From Sialis fuliginosa (lineage: Eukaryota; Arthropoda; Insecta; Megaloptera; Sialidae), in assembly GCA_961205875.1 (NCBI GenBank), contig OY540809.1, forward strand, positions 14,024,267-14,088,266: 64,000 nucleotides of DNA, given 5' to 3'. Position 1 is the first letter of the stretch; every line of letters begins with the position of its first letter. Both the position numbers and the translations under genes were made by a program. The notes beneath the pieces are model-generated. The model had not been told where the DNA came from, ran no database searches, and saw nothing but the letters and a program-made list of their open reading frames with translations. Shown here in pieces: positions 12,944 through 25,063 of the stretch.

Positions 12944-13250
12944 ATCTCATCAAATTAATAGTACTGTTTCGCCGTCATCATTTCTTTTCGTTCACAAAGT
13001 ATCATCTGGTAACTTACATCACTGATTTCACTCACTTCCGATTTACACTCGCGATTATCACACCGAATTATCGATTACGCTCAAAAATATCGCACATGTG
13101 GTGTGGTAGGTGTATCAGTAAAAATATATTTCTAATTTTCATATAAACTGATGATAAATTCCGTCAAGGTGAATACGAAACCCTCCCAGAATGTCAACCG
13201 GCCATATTGAAATGCGTTGTTATGCCTGGGCGACGTTGCCACTGATGTCA
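12944..13250 (-). promoter_or_regulatory. putative 5' UTR and promoter of the 12.9-kb gene
   Basis: Stretch without repeat similarity and with more CpG than its surroundings. TCAGT initiator-like motif at 13241-13245. A three-codon upstream frame (ATG GCC GGT TGA, minus strand) lies near 13200. Confidence 0.35.
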
Positions 13251-14209
13251 GATCACTTCTTTCTTGTTTTGTTTTAGCCGAGATACGAACCGGATTTATT
13301 TAAAGAAGGAATCTGTATTATTTTATAATACATAATTATATAGTGTGCAAATATAGGAACTAACGATTTATTTGCTAAATTGTATAAATATTTATTATAA
13401 ATATACTTAAATACTACTAAAACAATTATAAGACTAGTATTTAAAAATAATTTTATATTATGCATTTTATACTGACAAGAACAATGAAAATTGATGATAT
13501 CAATATTATAGGGGTACCTATCTGAACTTTTTTATATAAAAAGTAATGGTAAATTAATTTTGAAATATACATAAAAGAAAGATAATATAATAATAATAAT
13601 AAATTAACGGTATGGAGAACCATACGTTCATACAAGACTTCCATGAAGGGCCAGAACTACCATATTTTTGTGTATTTTGTATCATATAATCTTCTACAAG
13701 AATCCAACTCAGGAAAAAAATTCAAGAACAAAAAAAAACTTGATACAAATCGGCGGGCCCACTGGCCACATACATCCCTGGTCTAAATTATTATTATTTG
13801 ATACTGAAAATCGATAACACTTATTAATACCAAACCCTGTATCAAATTTCATAACTGTACCACAATGAGTTCTCTAGATATTAAATAAATACTCATTTTG
13901 GGTAAAAGACTGTAGCTCCCTCACGAAAAATTTCCGGACATAGGTTTTTTGCTTAAAACTACATCCTCGATCTACTATTAATTTTTTTTACACTTGTAAA
14001 TCATCCTGTATAATGAAGGGCTTGAAGGGGTTAGATAAGAAAAAACGATTTCGCGAACTGCAATCGAAAATAATATTTTCATACATACATATGTTACAAC
14101 ACTATTCTAGGCTGCGTATTTTCATATTAATTAATATTATATGAGGGTAGTTTTATAAAACTCGCAATTTTTCCTTGTTAGACAATAATAGATACAAAAT
14201 TTCGAATAT

Positions 14210-14805
14210 TTCCATCCAAACCCCTTAATCCGATTAGCACCAAAATCAATGAGTCTGGAGTACTCACTGATTGTGAGACAAACATTTTCCCCAAAAATAA
14301 TTCAAATCGGTGCATTTTTACAGTAATCAAGAACAGGGCTTCGAACCGGAAATGAACCGAAAAACCTTAATTTTTTGCAGAACGAAAATCGGAACCGATC
14401 CGAAAAAAATATCGTTTTTTTCGATTCGGTACATGTTAAAATACGAGCGTTAACATGATCTTATTCCCCACTTCAATTGTCGTTCGGGCTATCATACAAG
14501 TACCATAAAATGTTCTTTATGGTAAAAAAAATTTAATACAAATAAAATGTTTTTTAATTAATCCCTCGGAGCTGAACCGAAATATATATTTTACTCGAAC
14601 CGGAACGAAACCCGAAACAAAAAAAATAACAGTTCGAAGCCCTAATCATGAACGAAAGAAAATTTTACATCCAGACACACACACAGCTGCCATGCAGAAA
14701 TAATTTTTTCTTTACGTTTTGAAGGTAGTACAATCAGAATCTGTTTTTATTTCAGACACAAATTTTCGCCGGTATTTCTTTCAGAACATGGAAGTAAAAA
14801 ATAAT
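14210..14805 (+). repeat. dispersed repeat family V, copy 1 (holds the 14.3-kb hAT)
   Basis: ttcaaatcggtgcattttta, hAT insertion, then cgaaagaaaatttta, acacacacacagctgcc and gaaggtagtacaatcagaat. Confidence 0.6.
14334..14644. mobile_element. hAT-type element, 311 bp
   Basis: Ends CAGGGCTTCGAACCGG and ttcgaagcccta. Target duplication ATCAAGAA / ATCATGAA (7 of 8). Rich in gaaccg repeats. It interrupts a dispersed repeat whose uninterrupted relative lies at 48.07-48.32 kb. Confidence 0.75.
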
Positions 14806-14819
14806 TTATACTTACATGA

Positions 14820-16180
14820 TATTAGGAATTACCAGGCTAAATAAAGTAAGTTTTTATAGAAAAATAACTTTTATTATATTTTCTGTGTACATTAATTAAC
14901 ACAAATATATTAATCTTTTATTATTTTTGAAATTACATGGCACATTTTACATTTATATTTATATTTTATGAATTATATTATAATGTACATTATTTTAAGG
15001 AATTATAAACCATAAAAAATAGATAGAGATGAGAAAATAGTTTTTTGAAATTTTAATTTTATAAATATTAAGATTAGATTTTAAAAATCTTAAAAAACAA
15101 CATTACAAACACGTAAAAAAGTAATCTGCCTCGATAACCCCAAGACAGTTCTATACCCACTCTATAATCTCAGTATTATAAGGCCATAAAGATCCATTGT
15201 CTTCAATATAATTCATCTACCATTTTATTTAAATATATTTAAAAAAATATATTAAATTAAACTATTAATTAATCAGGGATGGACTGATTACAAATTAACA
15301 ATTAAAGCAAAGTCCACCCCTGACATTATGTCAAGAAAACGTTTTCTACAACCTTCATTAAAAAATATGTATTTAAATAATACAGTTTAAAAGAAATCAA
15401 TTTTTTATAGAAAAACGACCATAAATTCATAATATTCCAAATATCTTTAAAAAAATTAACCCAAAATATATTAAATAATCATTAATAAATGTTAAAATAT
15501 TAAATTATTAACATTAACCTTAATTGTAATAGGTAGGTATGGTCAAAAAGTCATTTATATTTATATTCAGTAAATGACTTATTAATCAGCTATATCGCAA
15601 TTAATACATAATAACATATATATTAATCAACCAGTAGATTAATAAATGAAAATAACTTTGGTTCTTTCTAGTTGTATTAAAAAAAAAATATGGCTGTTAT
15701 CGATTTGTTAGAAATTATATATAAAATTAATGAAATAACAATAAAAATTGTACATAGTATCACGATTTACGATTTCTACATTTTTAATCCATATATGTAC
15801 AGGGACCTTCTGAAATTTGAGGTCAAATTATAAATATAATCAGTCGGACGCTGTTTTAATGTTTTTTTTAAATAAAATATAGCATAGTTACATTTTGCAT
15901 TGACGAAATTATTTAATGTGTATTTTGTACCAAATTTCAGATTAAATTATAATTATAAAAAAATATATTAAAAATAAAAAAATAATAGGTACTTATTTGC
16001 GGATCACGGGGCCCAAAATTAACACAAATAAAATGCTACAATGAAATAATATTTTTAATAAATAGACTAAAGTGTGTGCTATTCTATTAATAAATTTTAA
16101 AACACCGTGCAAAAATTTTGTAAATTGTGTGTTAAAATAAAAATTTGTAGTTACACATCACAGCTATCATGAAAGCCTTT
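14820..16180. other. AT-rich spacer downstream of the glycosyltransferase
   Basis: No gene. At 15275-15320 the ends cagggatggact and agtccacccctg flank only about 25 bases, perhaps a collapsed hAT remnant. Confidence 0.35.
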
Positions 16181-16181
16181 T

Positions 16182-16187
16182 TTTATT
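16182..16187 (-). terminator. candidate polyadenylation signal for the glycosyltransferase
   Basis: TTTATT on the plus strand reads AATAAA on the minus strand, about 440 bases past the glycosyltransferase stop. In such AT-rich sequence the hexamer is frequent, so this is only a candidate. Confidence 0.25.
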
Positions 16188-16626
16188 TCAATACATTAAA
16201 TGTAAGCGATTATTTTTTCAGTACGAAAAAATATATATTCTAATTATTTTATATCCACATATAAATGATATTTTTTGTTGAAAATTCTTTAGAAATGGTA
16301 AGTTATTTATAAAATAAATTAAAAGTAATATAAGGTACACGAAATAATTACTGAAAATGGTAACTATTGATCCTGGCTACTGTGTATAAGTACTGTAAGT
16401 ACTGGTCTTTGTATTTTACCTAGTATAAAATACAAAAATATACTTTTTAAAGTTTTTTTTTTTTTTTTAAGTTTAAAAAACTGAAAAAAGTTATTTTTCA
16501 TGGTTTTCCCTCGCTGTAAGGAAGATAGTGTAACCGCCTTGAGCGACACTTTAAATAACACATTACTTATACCCAGAAACTAAGATTTGTTCAGAGATCA
16601 TCGCGTATGTTCTAATCTAAAACTGT

Positions 16627-17733
16627 TTAAAAATATTCACCCGCTTTTCTATAAACTCTTGGACAAAACTTTTGCGCCACCATACTATACGGTTGTCTAG
16701 AATTCTTAATAACCTTCTTAGCATGGCTGAACTTATTCCAAACATGTATCGCTTTCGAGTTCCTAATTTTATTCATTACAATCACCGACTTGTGCTCATC
16801 AAAAAACAGTTTCCACTGTTTCCACGGTACCGCATAAAACGTTTCCGGGGGATACACCATGAACCCCGCGCATTTAAACGGGTTCATATGCTTAACGTCT
16901 TCAGTCCCACACACTTTACTCAGCACCCTCGTAATAACACCTGGTCCATTATTCCCCCAATTATCCCCCTTGAAGTTATCTCTCAAATCTAACACAGCTC
17001 TTTGCGCCAATTCATGTCCCCTACCATTTCTCTCGAAATTTAAAAACCCAGCTGCAATATCTTCCCAAGATTCGGCACCTGCATAGTTCGAACTGTTCTC
17101 TAGAGATTTCATAAGGACGACATCCATATCGATGTAAGTCCCGCCGTATTTCCAAAGGGTTAGATACCGCATAATGTCACTCGCATGCGAATGAGCATAA
17201 TCTGACTTTTGCAACGCCCCACTATCGTACCAACTTTCTAAGGGCGTATTTCTCGTATAATTAAACAAATCTGCATGTCATAAATACACGTTCTTATATG
17301 TCAGCAGAGTAGCTAAAATCTTATCAGAATCAGTCTGCAAAGACATATTCAACGTGGTTGGAGCTAAGAAAAGAACATTAATATCGGAATTACGATTCAT
17401 CTTGGCAGCACTTTCTATAGCGCAAGCTTGTCTTGTAGTCAGCGACACTTTACCGTTTAGTCTCGAGTTGCACGAGGTCTCGACGAAGAATATAAGTGGC
17501 CTGTTGCTCGCCAGTGTCGCGTTGATTTCCGGTAGGGTATTTACCGGGTTCTGGGGGTCATCTTGGAAGCATGAGATGTCGTTATCGGGAGACGGTCTGA
17601 ATTTCACATCTAGCGTGAATATGAATACGAAAAAGGTGACCACTATTGCTAGCACGATGCAGTTTGTACCACGTCGTAGCTTGTGAAACATTCTTGTTAT
17701 TTTATCTAGTGATTTAATTGCTATGATTGTCAT
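16627..17733 (-). CDS. alpha-1,4-glycosyltransferase (A4GALT / alpha4GT family), single coding exon with an in-frame TGA
   Basis: Type II Golgi glycosyltransferase of the Gb3-synthase/alpha4GT family. These enzymes add an alpha-1,4-linked sugar to glycolipids; insect members extend arthro-series glycolipids. Reading from ATG 17733 the frame is open for 151 codons, meets TGA at 17278-17280, and continues in the same frame to the stop at 16627. Counting the TGA as one residue gives 368 positions, a normal length for the family. Visible parts are a short basic cytosolic tail, a membrane anchor at about 24-41, a variable stem, RQACAIESAA at about 100-110, TPLESWY just after the TGA, the nucleotide-sugar/metal DXD motif in GGTYIDMDVV (Asp202 and Asp204), NNGPG at about 261-265, and FYAVPWKQW near the C terminus. 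All catalytic landmarks lie after the TGA, so termination there would leave only anchor and stem. The rest of the frame is intact. A 3' splice acceptor (tttttcag) ends at about 17772, so the 5' UTR is spliced. Family call is firm; exact sugar specificity is not. Confidence 0.88.
17278..17280 (-). other. in-frame TGA inside the glycosyltransferase
   Basis: Seen directly: codons before it read Y-K-N-V-Y-L and codons after it read H-A-D-L-F-N-Y-T-R with no shift of frame. The base after the TGA is C, the leakiest +4 context for UGA readthrough. A CGA-to-TGA change (CpG deamination) is the simplest origin. It could be a recent nonsense allele, an assembly error, or a readthrough codon. Confidence 0.9.
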
Positions 17734-18505
17734 TATGTATTTATAGAAATTTGGACGACGTAAGATGTCCTGAAAAATAAAAATAAATTACGATAAAAAA
17801 TTGTATTTGTTTCAAATAGTCGAGCTGCTGTAAGGTAAGTTTATCAACGAATTAAAATAAAAAAATAAAACAATCTTTTCATTTTTTAATTGCAACCTAT
17901 TTAATAAATGAATAAATTATTATGTAGGTAATATAAAGCATGTTATTTTATACAAACAGTGGATCGAGAAAATAATTCTAATTGTAAGTTAAAAAATTGA
18001 AATGTTACATTCTTGCTTGACTAAAAATTAAATTAAATTTATTTTTTTAGCAAATGTTGATGTTGACAAGTGTATTTGTAAAGCTACACTAAAAATAATT
18101 CTAAAATTGTACCTACATACTTCCGGTTTTAAATACATGTATTTTTTAAGATGTATACAAATCTTATTCAATAATCATATTGCAATATAATAAATAAATA
18201 AATAATAAATAAAATAATACAAAATAGCTGTGTACCTTATAAGAACATTTGATTCCTTGTACTTATACGAGAAAATACAAAAGTATTAATTTATTTCAGT
18301 TTCACTGAACAAGCACCATTTCAAATATCAAAATTCACTACATATATGAACGTACAGGTATATTTTTACAATTTCATTAATAAACAATAATGTTTACACA
18401 CAGTATTCGGCATTATTCTAAAATAGAATCCACACATGGCTATGTGTCGAATATAATTGTCTAAGGGTAGGTCTAAATATAAGGGTGAGTTATTGATTTA
18501 TCCAA

Positions 18506-18517
18506 TGCGCATGCGCC
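18506..18517. promoter_or_regulatory. palindromic GCGCATGCGC motif (NRF-1/Ewg-like)
   Basis: TGCGCATGCGCC is a near-perfect palindrome matching the NRF-1 / erect-wing consensus. It stands alone in AT-rich sequence about 770 bases upstream of the glycosyltransferase ATG. It could mark a proximal promoter, which would compete with the distal 5' exon proposed at 24.4 kb. Confidence 0.35.
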
Positions 18518-19046
18518 AACTTCTTACCCCTATGTTTAATAATTACAATGTTTTACATTTTTAATTGTTTAAGATTAATAAGTAATTGTTGGATAATTGC
18601 ATTTACTTTTTATTTGAAATCTGCAGATTACCTAATTTTTAAGACTTTGGACGCTATAAATATTTAATATAAACAAAAAAATAGATAATATAATTCTACA
18701 TCCTTTATTTACAAATACATAATACTGAAATATCGGCTGATAGGATATATATTTTACAAATAAATCTTAAATACGTTTAATCAATGTTACAAATGAAGAT
18801 GTTCCGCATGACCGTTGTTCCAAAGATTACGATAAACCGATAAACTAATGTCATAACGGCAAATGATATGTTTACATAATACAAAATGAACGTCCTCCCA
18901 CGATCCGATTGAGAAAAATTCGTCAAGTGCGAGTCGACCCGTTCCCCGTTCCGTATAGTTTTTCAATTTATTAATTTATTTTAATTTTAGCAAAGTTAAG
19001 AACTATTATGGTTTAATAGTACGTCTATGGCTGTAAATGTATTATA

Positions 19047-19890
19047 GGGGAATTGCTCCAACAGTGGGAATGGTCCAACAGTTGAAAATGGCGATATTTT
19101 TTTTCTGTTGAGGAGTAACACCAAACTTTTGACTTTGACAGGCTTTTGACATTGCTCTTTCACTTTCTGGATAGTTTCGGAGCAAAAAGACGCATTTGTT
19201 GAGTTGTGCCAAACATAGCGTAAAAATTTATTTCTAAAAACTTTTTCAAGATTTTTTTGTGTTTATAAAATTTATATTTTTCATCGAAAAAGAAAGGTTT
19301 TTATAGTTTTTCATTGTAATAAAAATGATTTGTGAAAATAGTGAATGGAATTTTTATTTTTTGGTAATTTCAAAATGGCGTCCTTTTCCAACAGTGGGAA
19401 ACGCACTTTTTTTTTCGTAAAGTATTGAAACGTCATTTTTTATATTGAAAATTGCCATTGGAATACATGTAAATAATTTTGAATGTTTTTTTAGCTAAAT
19501 TTTCTGTGATTTCTGTGCGTAATAGTTTCTACACTTGCGTTCATTGTGACTCTGATTCAGATGTACAATCAGATGAAAGTGTTGAATAAACCAATAATAT
19601 TGAATCATTTTTCATAACTCAATATGTTTTCTTCATTTTTCCGCTTTTATAACAGTTTTTATTAGGTTTTAGGCCGTATCCCACTGTTGGACCAAAAAAA
19701 AATGCCAATTTCAAGCTTCTCAGAAAATTGATAACTTTTTTTGTTTCGTAAGATATGGCATATCTTTGTCCGGCAAAAGTTAGATATTGATATGCTCTTT
19801 CGAACGGCGTATCAAGCATTTAATTATCTTATCATTTATAAAATTTATGGCCATAAAACAAAACCCTTCCCACTATTGGAGCAATTCCCC
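19047..19890. mobile_element. pogo-type non-autonomous element, 844 bp
   Basis: Ends ggggaattgctccaacagtg and its complement, flanked by TA (19045-19046 and 19891-19892). The motif ccaacagtggga recurs inside near 19390 and 19680. No intact transposase frame. Confidence 0.75.
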
Positions 19891-20119
19891 TACTAATTAA
19901 ATTATTTTGAATTATTTTTGAAAAAAATATATAAATGTGGCGAGAGCTGATAATATTTTCTTTTGATCTCGACTGTCGACATCATTATACAATATACATA
20001 TCCTCATTTTTTTCAGATATTTCTCACATTCGGAGATATGGGTAGGGGACAAAATGTTTTTACGATTTTGTTAAACGAAGATTTTAATAACATAACAAAA
20101 ACTTTTTAAAGAAAAAACC

Positions 20120-20204
20120 TATATAATAATTAAATTTAACAGTGTTTGAAGTTTTTATTGGCTTGGTACAGACTTCAAAAACTGTTAAATTTAATTATTA
20201 TATA
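20120..20204. repeat. hairpin in a lepidopteran-type dispersed repeat
   Basis: Arms 20120-20151 and 20173-20204 pair over about 30 bases (ataataattaaatttaacag and complement) around a 21-base loop. Surrounding text to 20465 resembles the common 'ttttgaagtcggtt' repeats. Confidence 0.6.
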
Positions 20205-21488
20205 CTTTTCAGTGTTTTTAGGGTTTTTTTAAAGTCGGTTTTTATTTTTTTGATAAAGTTTTTTATTTTTCCCTTTTGAGTGACATATTTTCGAAGTCCT
20301 TGGTCAGATTCTGAAATTTATATGGGACCACCTAAGGAGTATACTCTTTCAAACAAACAAAAAATCGTCCAAATCGGTAAATATTTGTTGGAGTTATGCC
20401 CGAAGATACATAAAAAATATTCATAGTCGATTTGAGAACCTTCATCTTTTTTGAAGTCTATTAAAAACATTAATTATATATTTAAATTTTTTTAATTGTT
20501 ATTTGATGCTCCACTCGCTGAAATTGAGTTTAAAATGTTTGGGTATCCTATTTTCCTCCACAAAAACTGTATTTGCAAGTAAATTTCATAACAAAATATT
20601 ATTTCCGACCAGATTAATAACTTAAGATAGGTCACTCTTCACCTTCAACAATTGAATATTAATTTAATCGCTCTAACTTCTGAATAAACCCCCACACAAA
20701 AATAGCAACACTGTAAACATGGTGATTGTGAAATACATTTTTATTTCACTGATGAGTTCAATGAAAATAAATAAAGCAGATAATATAATAACATGTTTCT
20801 TTTTCTGTCTGTCGGATAATTAAAAAACAGAAAAAAATCATCCAGGATCTGATAATGTTACTATTGCCTTTACTAACCATGTTTGTTATGGTGTGATCTT
20901 AATTCTACTGTTGCTCCGACCTCTGTATGTTTGATAACCAGTTAATAATAATATATTTAATATTGAAACAGAAACAAGTTTGTTGTTGTTTGTGTGTGTC
21001 AATTTTATTATTATTATTATTATTGTATTTTATTCGGTAGTTTTACGTTTTAAATAAAAATGTGACGGTATGGTGCTTGTGGTAATAAGGTATTTCTCGC
21101 TGATTGTGAGCAATAAGGTTCGCTATTTAATATAGGTATGTATGTATAAAGAGAAATATTGAGCGCGATTTGTCAAAAATCAAAATTAATCTCAATTTTT
21201 TTAAATAATTTAAAAAGATTATAGGAAGCTCCATTCAAAGTTCTGTGAGGAAAGATATAGTCAATATAATTAAATCAACATTGTGAGTATAGGGATTATA
21301 CGTTCACAATGCTTAAAGTTATTGATTTTATTTTGACGATATCTTTGCTCATTTCAGGATTTCCAGTGGAGTTTCTTTTGTTTATTTTTAGTTATTTACA
21401 AAAATTGGGCTAGTTTAATTGGCTGAGTCGAAAGAACTGTCAAAATAACGTTGCCAAGGAAACAGAACTTGTTTTAAAAAAATGTTAA

Positions 21489-21730
21489 GGCGCTGGCACT
21501 TAACAAAAACGGAGACCGTTTTTTTTTTAAATGCCAGTCTGATTGAATTCAATAATACAGATCTTCGAGGTCACGACGACCGTCGTTCTTACACGCCAGT
21601 ATAGAGTTTTTTTAAACGCCCGCCGTGCCGTTTCGACGGTGCTAAAATGCTACTCGTAACAAATCACATATTATAACAGATTTTCAAGGTCGATACGATG
21701 ACGGTCTCCGTTTTTGTTAAGTGTCAGCGC
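21489..21730. mobile_element. piggyBac-type hairpin MITE, copy 1
   Basis: TTAA on both sides (21485-21488, 21731-21734). Ends ggcgctggcacttaacaaaa and its near complement, with further inner inverted repeats (cgtcg blocks), so the strand can fold almost entirely. Confidence 0.75.
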
Positions 21731-22800
21731 TTAAAATCGTAATTACATTAGGATTAGGGCTGCACGTTGAGGCCGAAAGATACGATTTGAATTTTAACAA
21801 GTCGGTATCACCTTTTTTATTGAGAGTCGGTTTTAAGACATTATCTATATCAGCGTTTGGAAGCTGTAGGCAGAACAAAACTTTAGGACCCCAATTTCAA
21901 TTTTGAAAAAAAAAATTAAATAAAAGTGTTAAGATTTATTTCTTTAAAACGTAAAAGTAAGTTAAATTATATATTTCAAAGAATTTTTTTAAAGTAATAA
22001 ATCAATAAATGATAAACATACAGACCTTATTTATTAATATTTATTTTATTATTTCATAATTATTTTGTTCTTGTGACATTTTTTTTACCAAAAAAGCATT
22101 TGATGATGTTTATAACAATCGAATTTTAAATTAATATGCCATCTTCAACCTATTATTAATTATGGTGAATTCGACAACAACTGATTTTGAAATTACACTT
22201 TAAAGTTAATGAAATAATTTTTAACATAGTAACATAAAACTATAGTTAAATTCCAAACGTTGTAGGTATACCTAAATAAACAAAATACAATATAATTATA
22301 ATAGTATATTATAATACAATATAATCTAAATTACTTTCGGTTTTCAAATAAGTATATAAAAATAAATATTGATTAAAAATTAATTTGTTTTTTAATTAAT
22401 AAAATTGACACAAAATATATCATTTCGTACTAATAATTAAAAAGAATAATTTGTAAAAATAGAATAATAAAAAAACATAAAATAAGAAATAAAAACTATT
22501 TACTTTTATAATGTAATATAAAAGACAAAAAAATTACCTGACAATCAATGTTTTAACAATTACCTATATACTAAAACTTAGTTTTTATGTTTTCACCGTA
22601 CAAATGATTTTACTATTAAAAAAAAAAGATATTTTGTTCTAGCACGATAGCAAACAATGTCACTACACGTGTATGTATGTAAGGAACAAACGCTAATATC
22701 ATAATTACTTATGTCAATATTTATATTTCTTAAACAAACTAATGTTAATAAATACATAAATTATTCGTGTGCTGGAAATTAGGAAATATTAAAAAAAAAA

Positions 22801-23270
22801 CATTTGCCAATTCAATGCACAGTGCTACCTCGTGGTAAATCCATCAAATTAATTATCAAACAATTTTAATATTTGACAATTTCAATCTAAATCTAAATAA
22901 CATTTAAAATGTCAAATATGTATAAGGAATATTTTACAACAAACGTTGTGGTGACCTATATTATAGAAAATTGATTGCTCTACAAAAAAGATTCTATAAA
23001 ATTTTCACATAACATGTGTCTTTCTTGATATATCTTCAAAAAATTGAGTGGGGTGTCAACCCTCCCCTTTACACTTAATTATTTATTTTTAAATTAGATC
23101 GTTCTCGATAACAGTTCAGTGGTTCATGAGTTAAGCGTGTAACAAGGATTCAAGGGACAGATAGACAGACAGACACGAAACGAAAAGTGTTTGCCTTGAC
23201 CTGAAATGGAAAGATCAAGTTAAAATTTTGAAATCAAAGAACAATTTTTTTTCTCATTTTAAAACGTTCA
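22801..23270 (-). repeat. dispersed repeat family III, copy B
   Basis: Minus-strand copy from catttgccaattcaatgcac to the tctcattttaaaacg end. Confidence 0.65.
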
Positions 23271-23490
23271 TTAACCTTTCAAAGTTAAATTTTGTCTTAA
23301 AATTGCATTTGGACAATTAAAAATTGTGTTGATATTTAGCTATTGGAACGTACCTAATAAAACAAATGTAAATGAATTCAATCAGTTTTTATAATTATTT
23401 AAAAAAAACGGTAATTAACAATTAGTGGTACTTTTCAGCCTTAATTGACATGAGATCCTTTTTTAAGCATTTTAATAGACCTTACATAAA

Positions 23491-24257
23491 AACATCTGCC
23501 AAGTAAATGCACAGTGCTTCCTCGTGCTAAATTCACTAAAACCAATAGTGTTCAGATAAATTGCCTGGCATTGGTTAATCTTAGTTCGAATTTTTTCTTA
23601 AAACGCACCTGAATATTTTTTCATATATTTTTAATTTTTTGACAATTTCAATCTAAATCTAAATTTATGCAAATGTCAAAATGACATTTAAAACGTCAAA
23701 GTGACATTTAAAACGCCAAAGTGACATTTAAAACGTCAAAATAACACTTAATATATCCAATCAAATATCAATTTAGAAAAACAAAACACGAATTTTTAAA
23801 ATTAATTTAGATAAATCTTTGTAAGGGAATATTTTACAACAAACGTAGTAGACCCATATTATAGGAAATTTAATTCTCTACAAAAAATATTCTATAAAAT
23901 TTTCTCGTTACATGTGTCGTTCTTGAGATATCTTGAAAAAATAAATATTTTGGGGTGTCACCCCTCCCCCTTACACACGATTTTGATGATTTTGAAATGG
24001 GACCGTCCTCAAACCAAACCCAACCATCCGACTAAGTTTCAATAATATCGGTTCAGTGGTTCGTGAGTTATGCGTGTGACAAGGATTCAGGGGACGAACG
24101 GACACACGGACAGACAGACAGACACGGAACGAAAAGTGTTTGTCTTGACGTGAAACGGATAAATAAATTTAAAATTTTGAAATTGGAGAACTTTTTTTTT
24201 GTCTCAATCTGAAACGATCACATAGCTTCTCGTATCTTCGATATTGCGAGGAAGCAA
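23491..24257 (-). repeat. dispersed repeat family III, copy C (full length)
   Basis: Minus-strand, aacatctgccaagtaaatgc through cgatattgcgaggaagc. Contains a 20-bp tandem repeat at 23675-23752 (unit about acatttaaaacgtcaaagtg, four copies) absent from the others. Confidence 0.7.
23675..23752. repeat. 20-bp minisatellite, four units
   Basis: Units of about acatttaaaacgtcaaagtg inside family III copy C. Confidence 0.7.
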
Positions 24258-24402
24258 TAATATGACAAATTTAACACTTTTTACTTAAAATCTAATTAAG
24301 AAAGAAACAAAAAAACATAAAAGCTACTTCTGAAAACAAAAAATAAAAATTCTGACATCTACCCAATTTGGCATAAATCATTTTCTAAGTATATTACTTA
24401 CG

Positions 24403-24580
24403 TGTTAAACAACCGATGACACGTCTGCCTTCTTCCGCGGTCGTTTTAGCATTAAAACAAAAGCTACTAAGACACTGGGTCAAGACAAGCGGGGGGAAGT
24501 GGTCAATTCTAATAATTTGCAAAACACGCGACGCCTGTGAGACTACACGTCATTAGTTAAAGGTTAATCTTCGATATCGC
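24403..24580 (-). promoter_or_regulatory. candidate 5' UTR exon / divergent promoter region
   Basis: A GC-richer, CpG-containing stretch that does not resemble the repeats around it. On the minus strand it ends in a consensus donor, GTAAGT at 24402-24397. The next minus-strand acceptor with a gene behind it is the one at about 17772 in front of the glycosyltransferase ATG, so this is a plausible untranslated first exon for that gene (intron about 6.6 kb). It contains a 15-codon upstream frame on the minus strand (M-L-K-R-P-R-K-K-A-D-V-S-S-V-V). The plus-strand acyltransferase starts about 400 bases away, which would make this a head-to-head pair. Inference; no transcript evidence. Confidence 0.35.
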
Positions 24581-24978
24581 GAGGAATAAAAAACAAAGAT
24601 ATCTTGTCTTTGTCACTGCAAAACGTAATTAACTTTTGGTTTAATTTATATAAAATTAAACAAAATAAAAAAGTATCAAACAAAAACAGACATATCGATA
24701 AAGATTTGTTATGTTATGCAGATTATTAAAAAATTGAAAATTTTGTTACAATAAGCAATTGAAATTTGATGTTCAAACAATTGTTACTTTTGCATGCGAT
24801 AGTATATTCAAAAATCTAATTGTTACTTAAAAATCAGTAATGTTTTTATTATTTTATTTAAAGCAAAACGATGAAGAGGACAATACAAACGATAAGTTAA
24901 ATTATAAATGTACTTAACATAAATATGGTTATCTATGAGGCATTTTTTGGAAATTACATTACTTGAACAATATATAAA

Positions 24979-25063
24979 ATGAGTGTTCTACAATGTGTGT
25001 GGACTTTGATAACATTTTTATTGGCATGCTGTTTCATCCCGATATGGTGTGTCAGTTACGTAT
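24979..25063 (+). CDS. acyltransferase exon 1 (start codon, membrane anchor)
   Basis: ATG at 24979 opens M-S-V-L-Q-C-V-W-T-L-I-T-F-L-L-A, a hydrophobic helix typical for the N terminus of insect members. Two overlapping donors exist: GTATGT after 25059 and GTGAGT after 25063. Each can pair in phase with one of two acceptors in exon 2. Confidence 0.75.

Noticed and set aside
16672..17086. Open frames of 75-106 codons on the plus strand opposite the glycosyltransferase
   Set aside because: Shadows of the real minus-strand coding exon, which has family motifs; the plus-strand frames have none.
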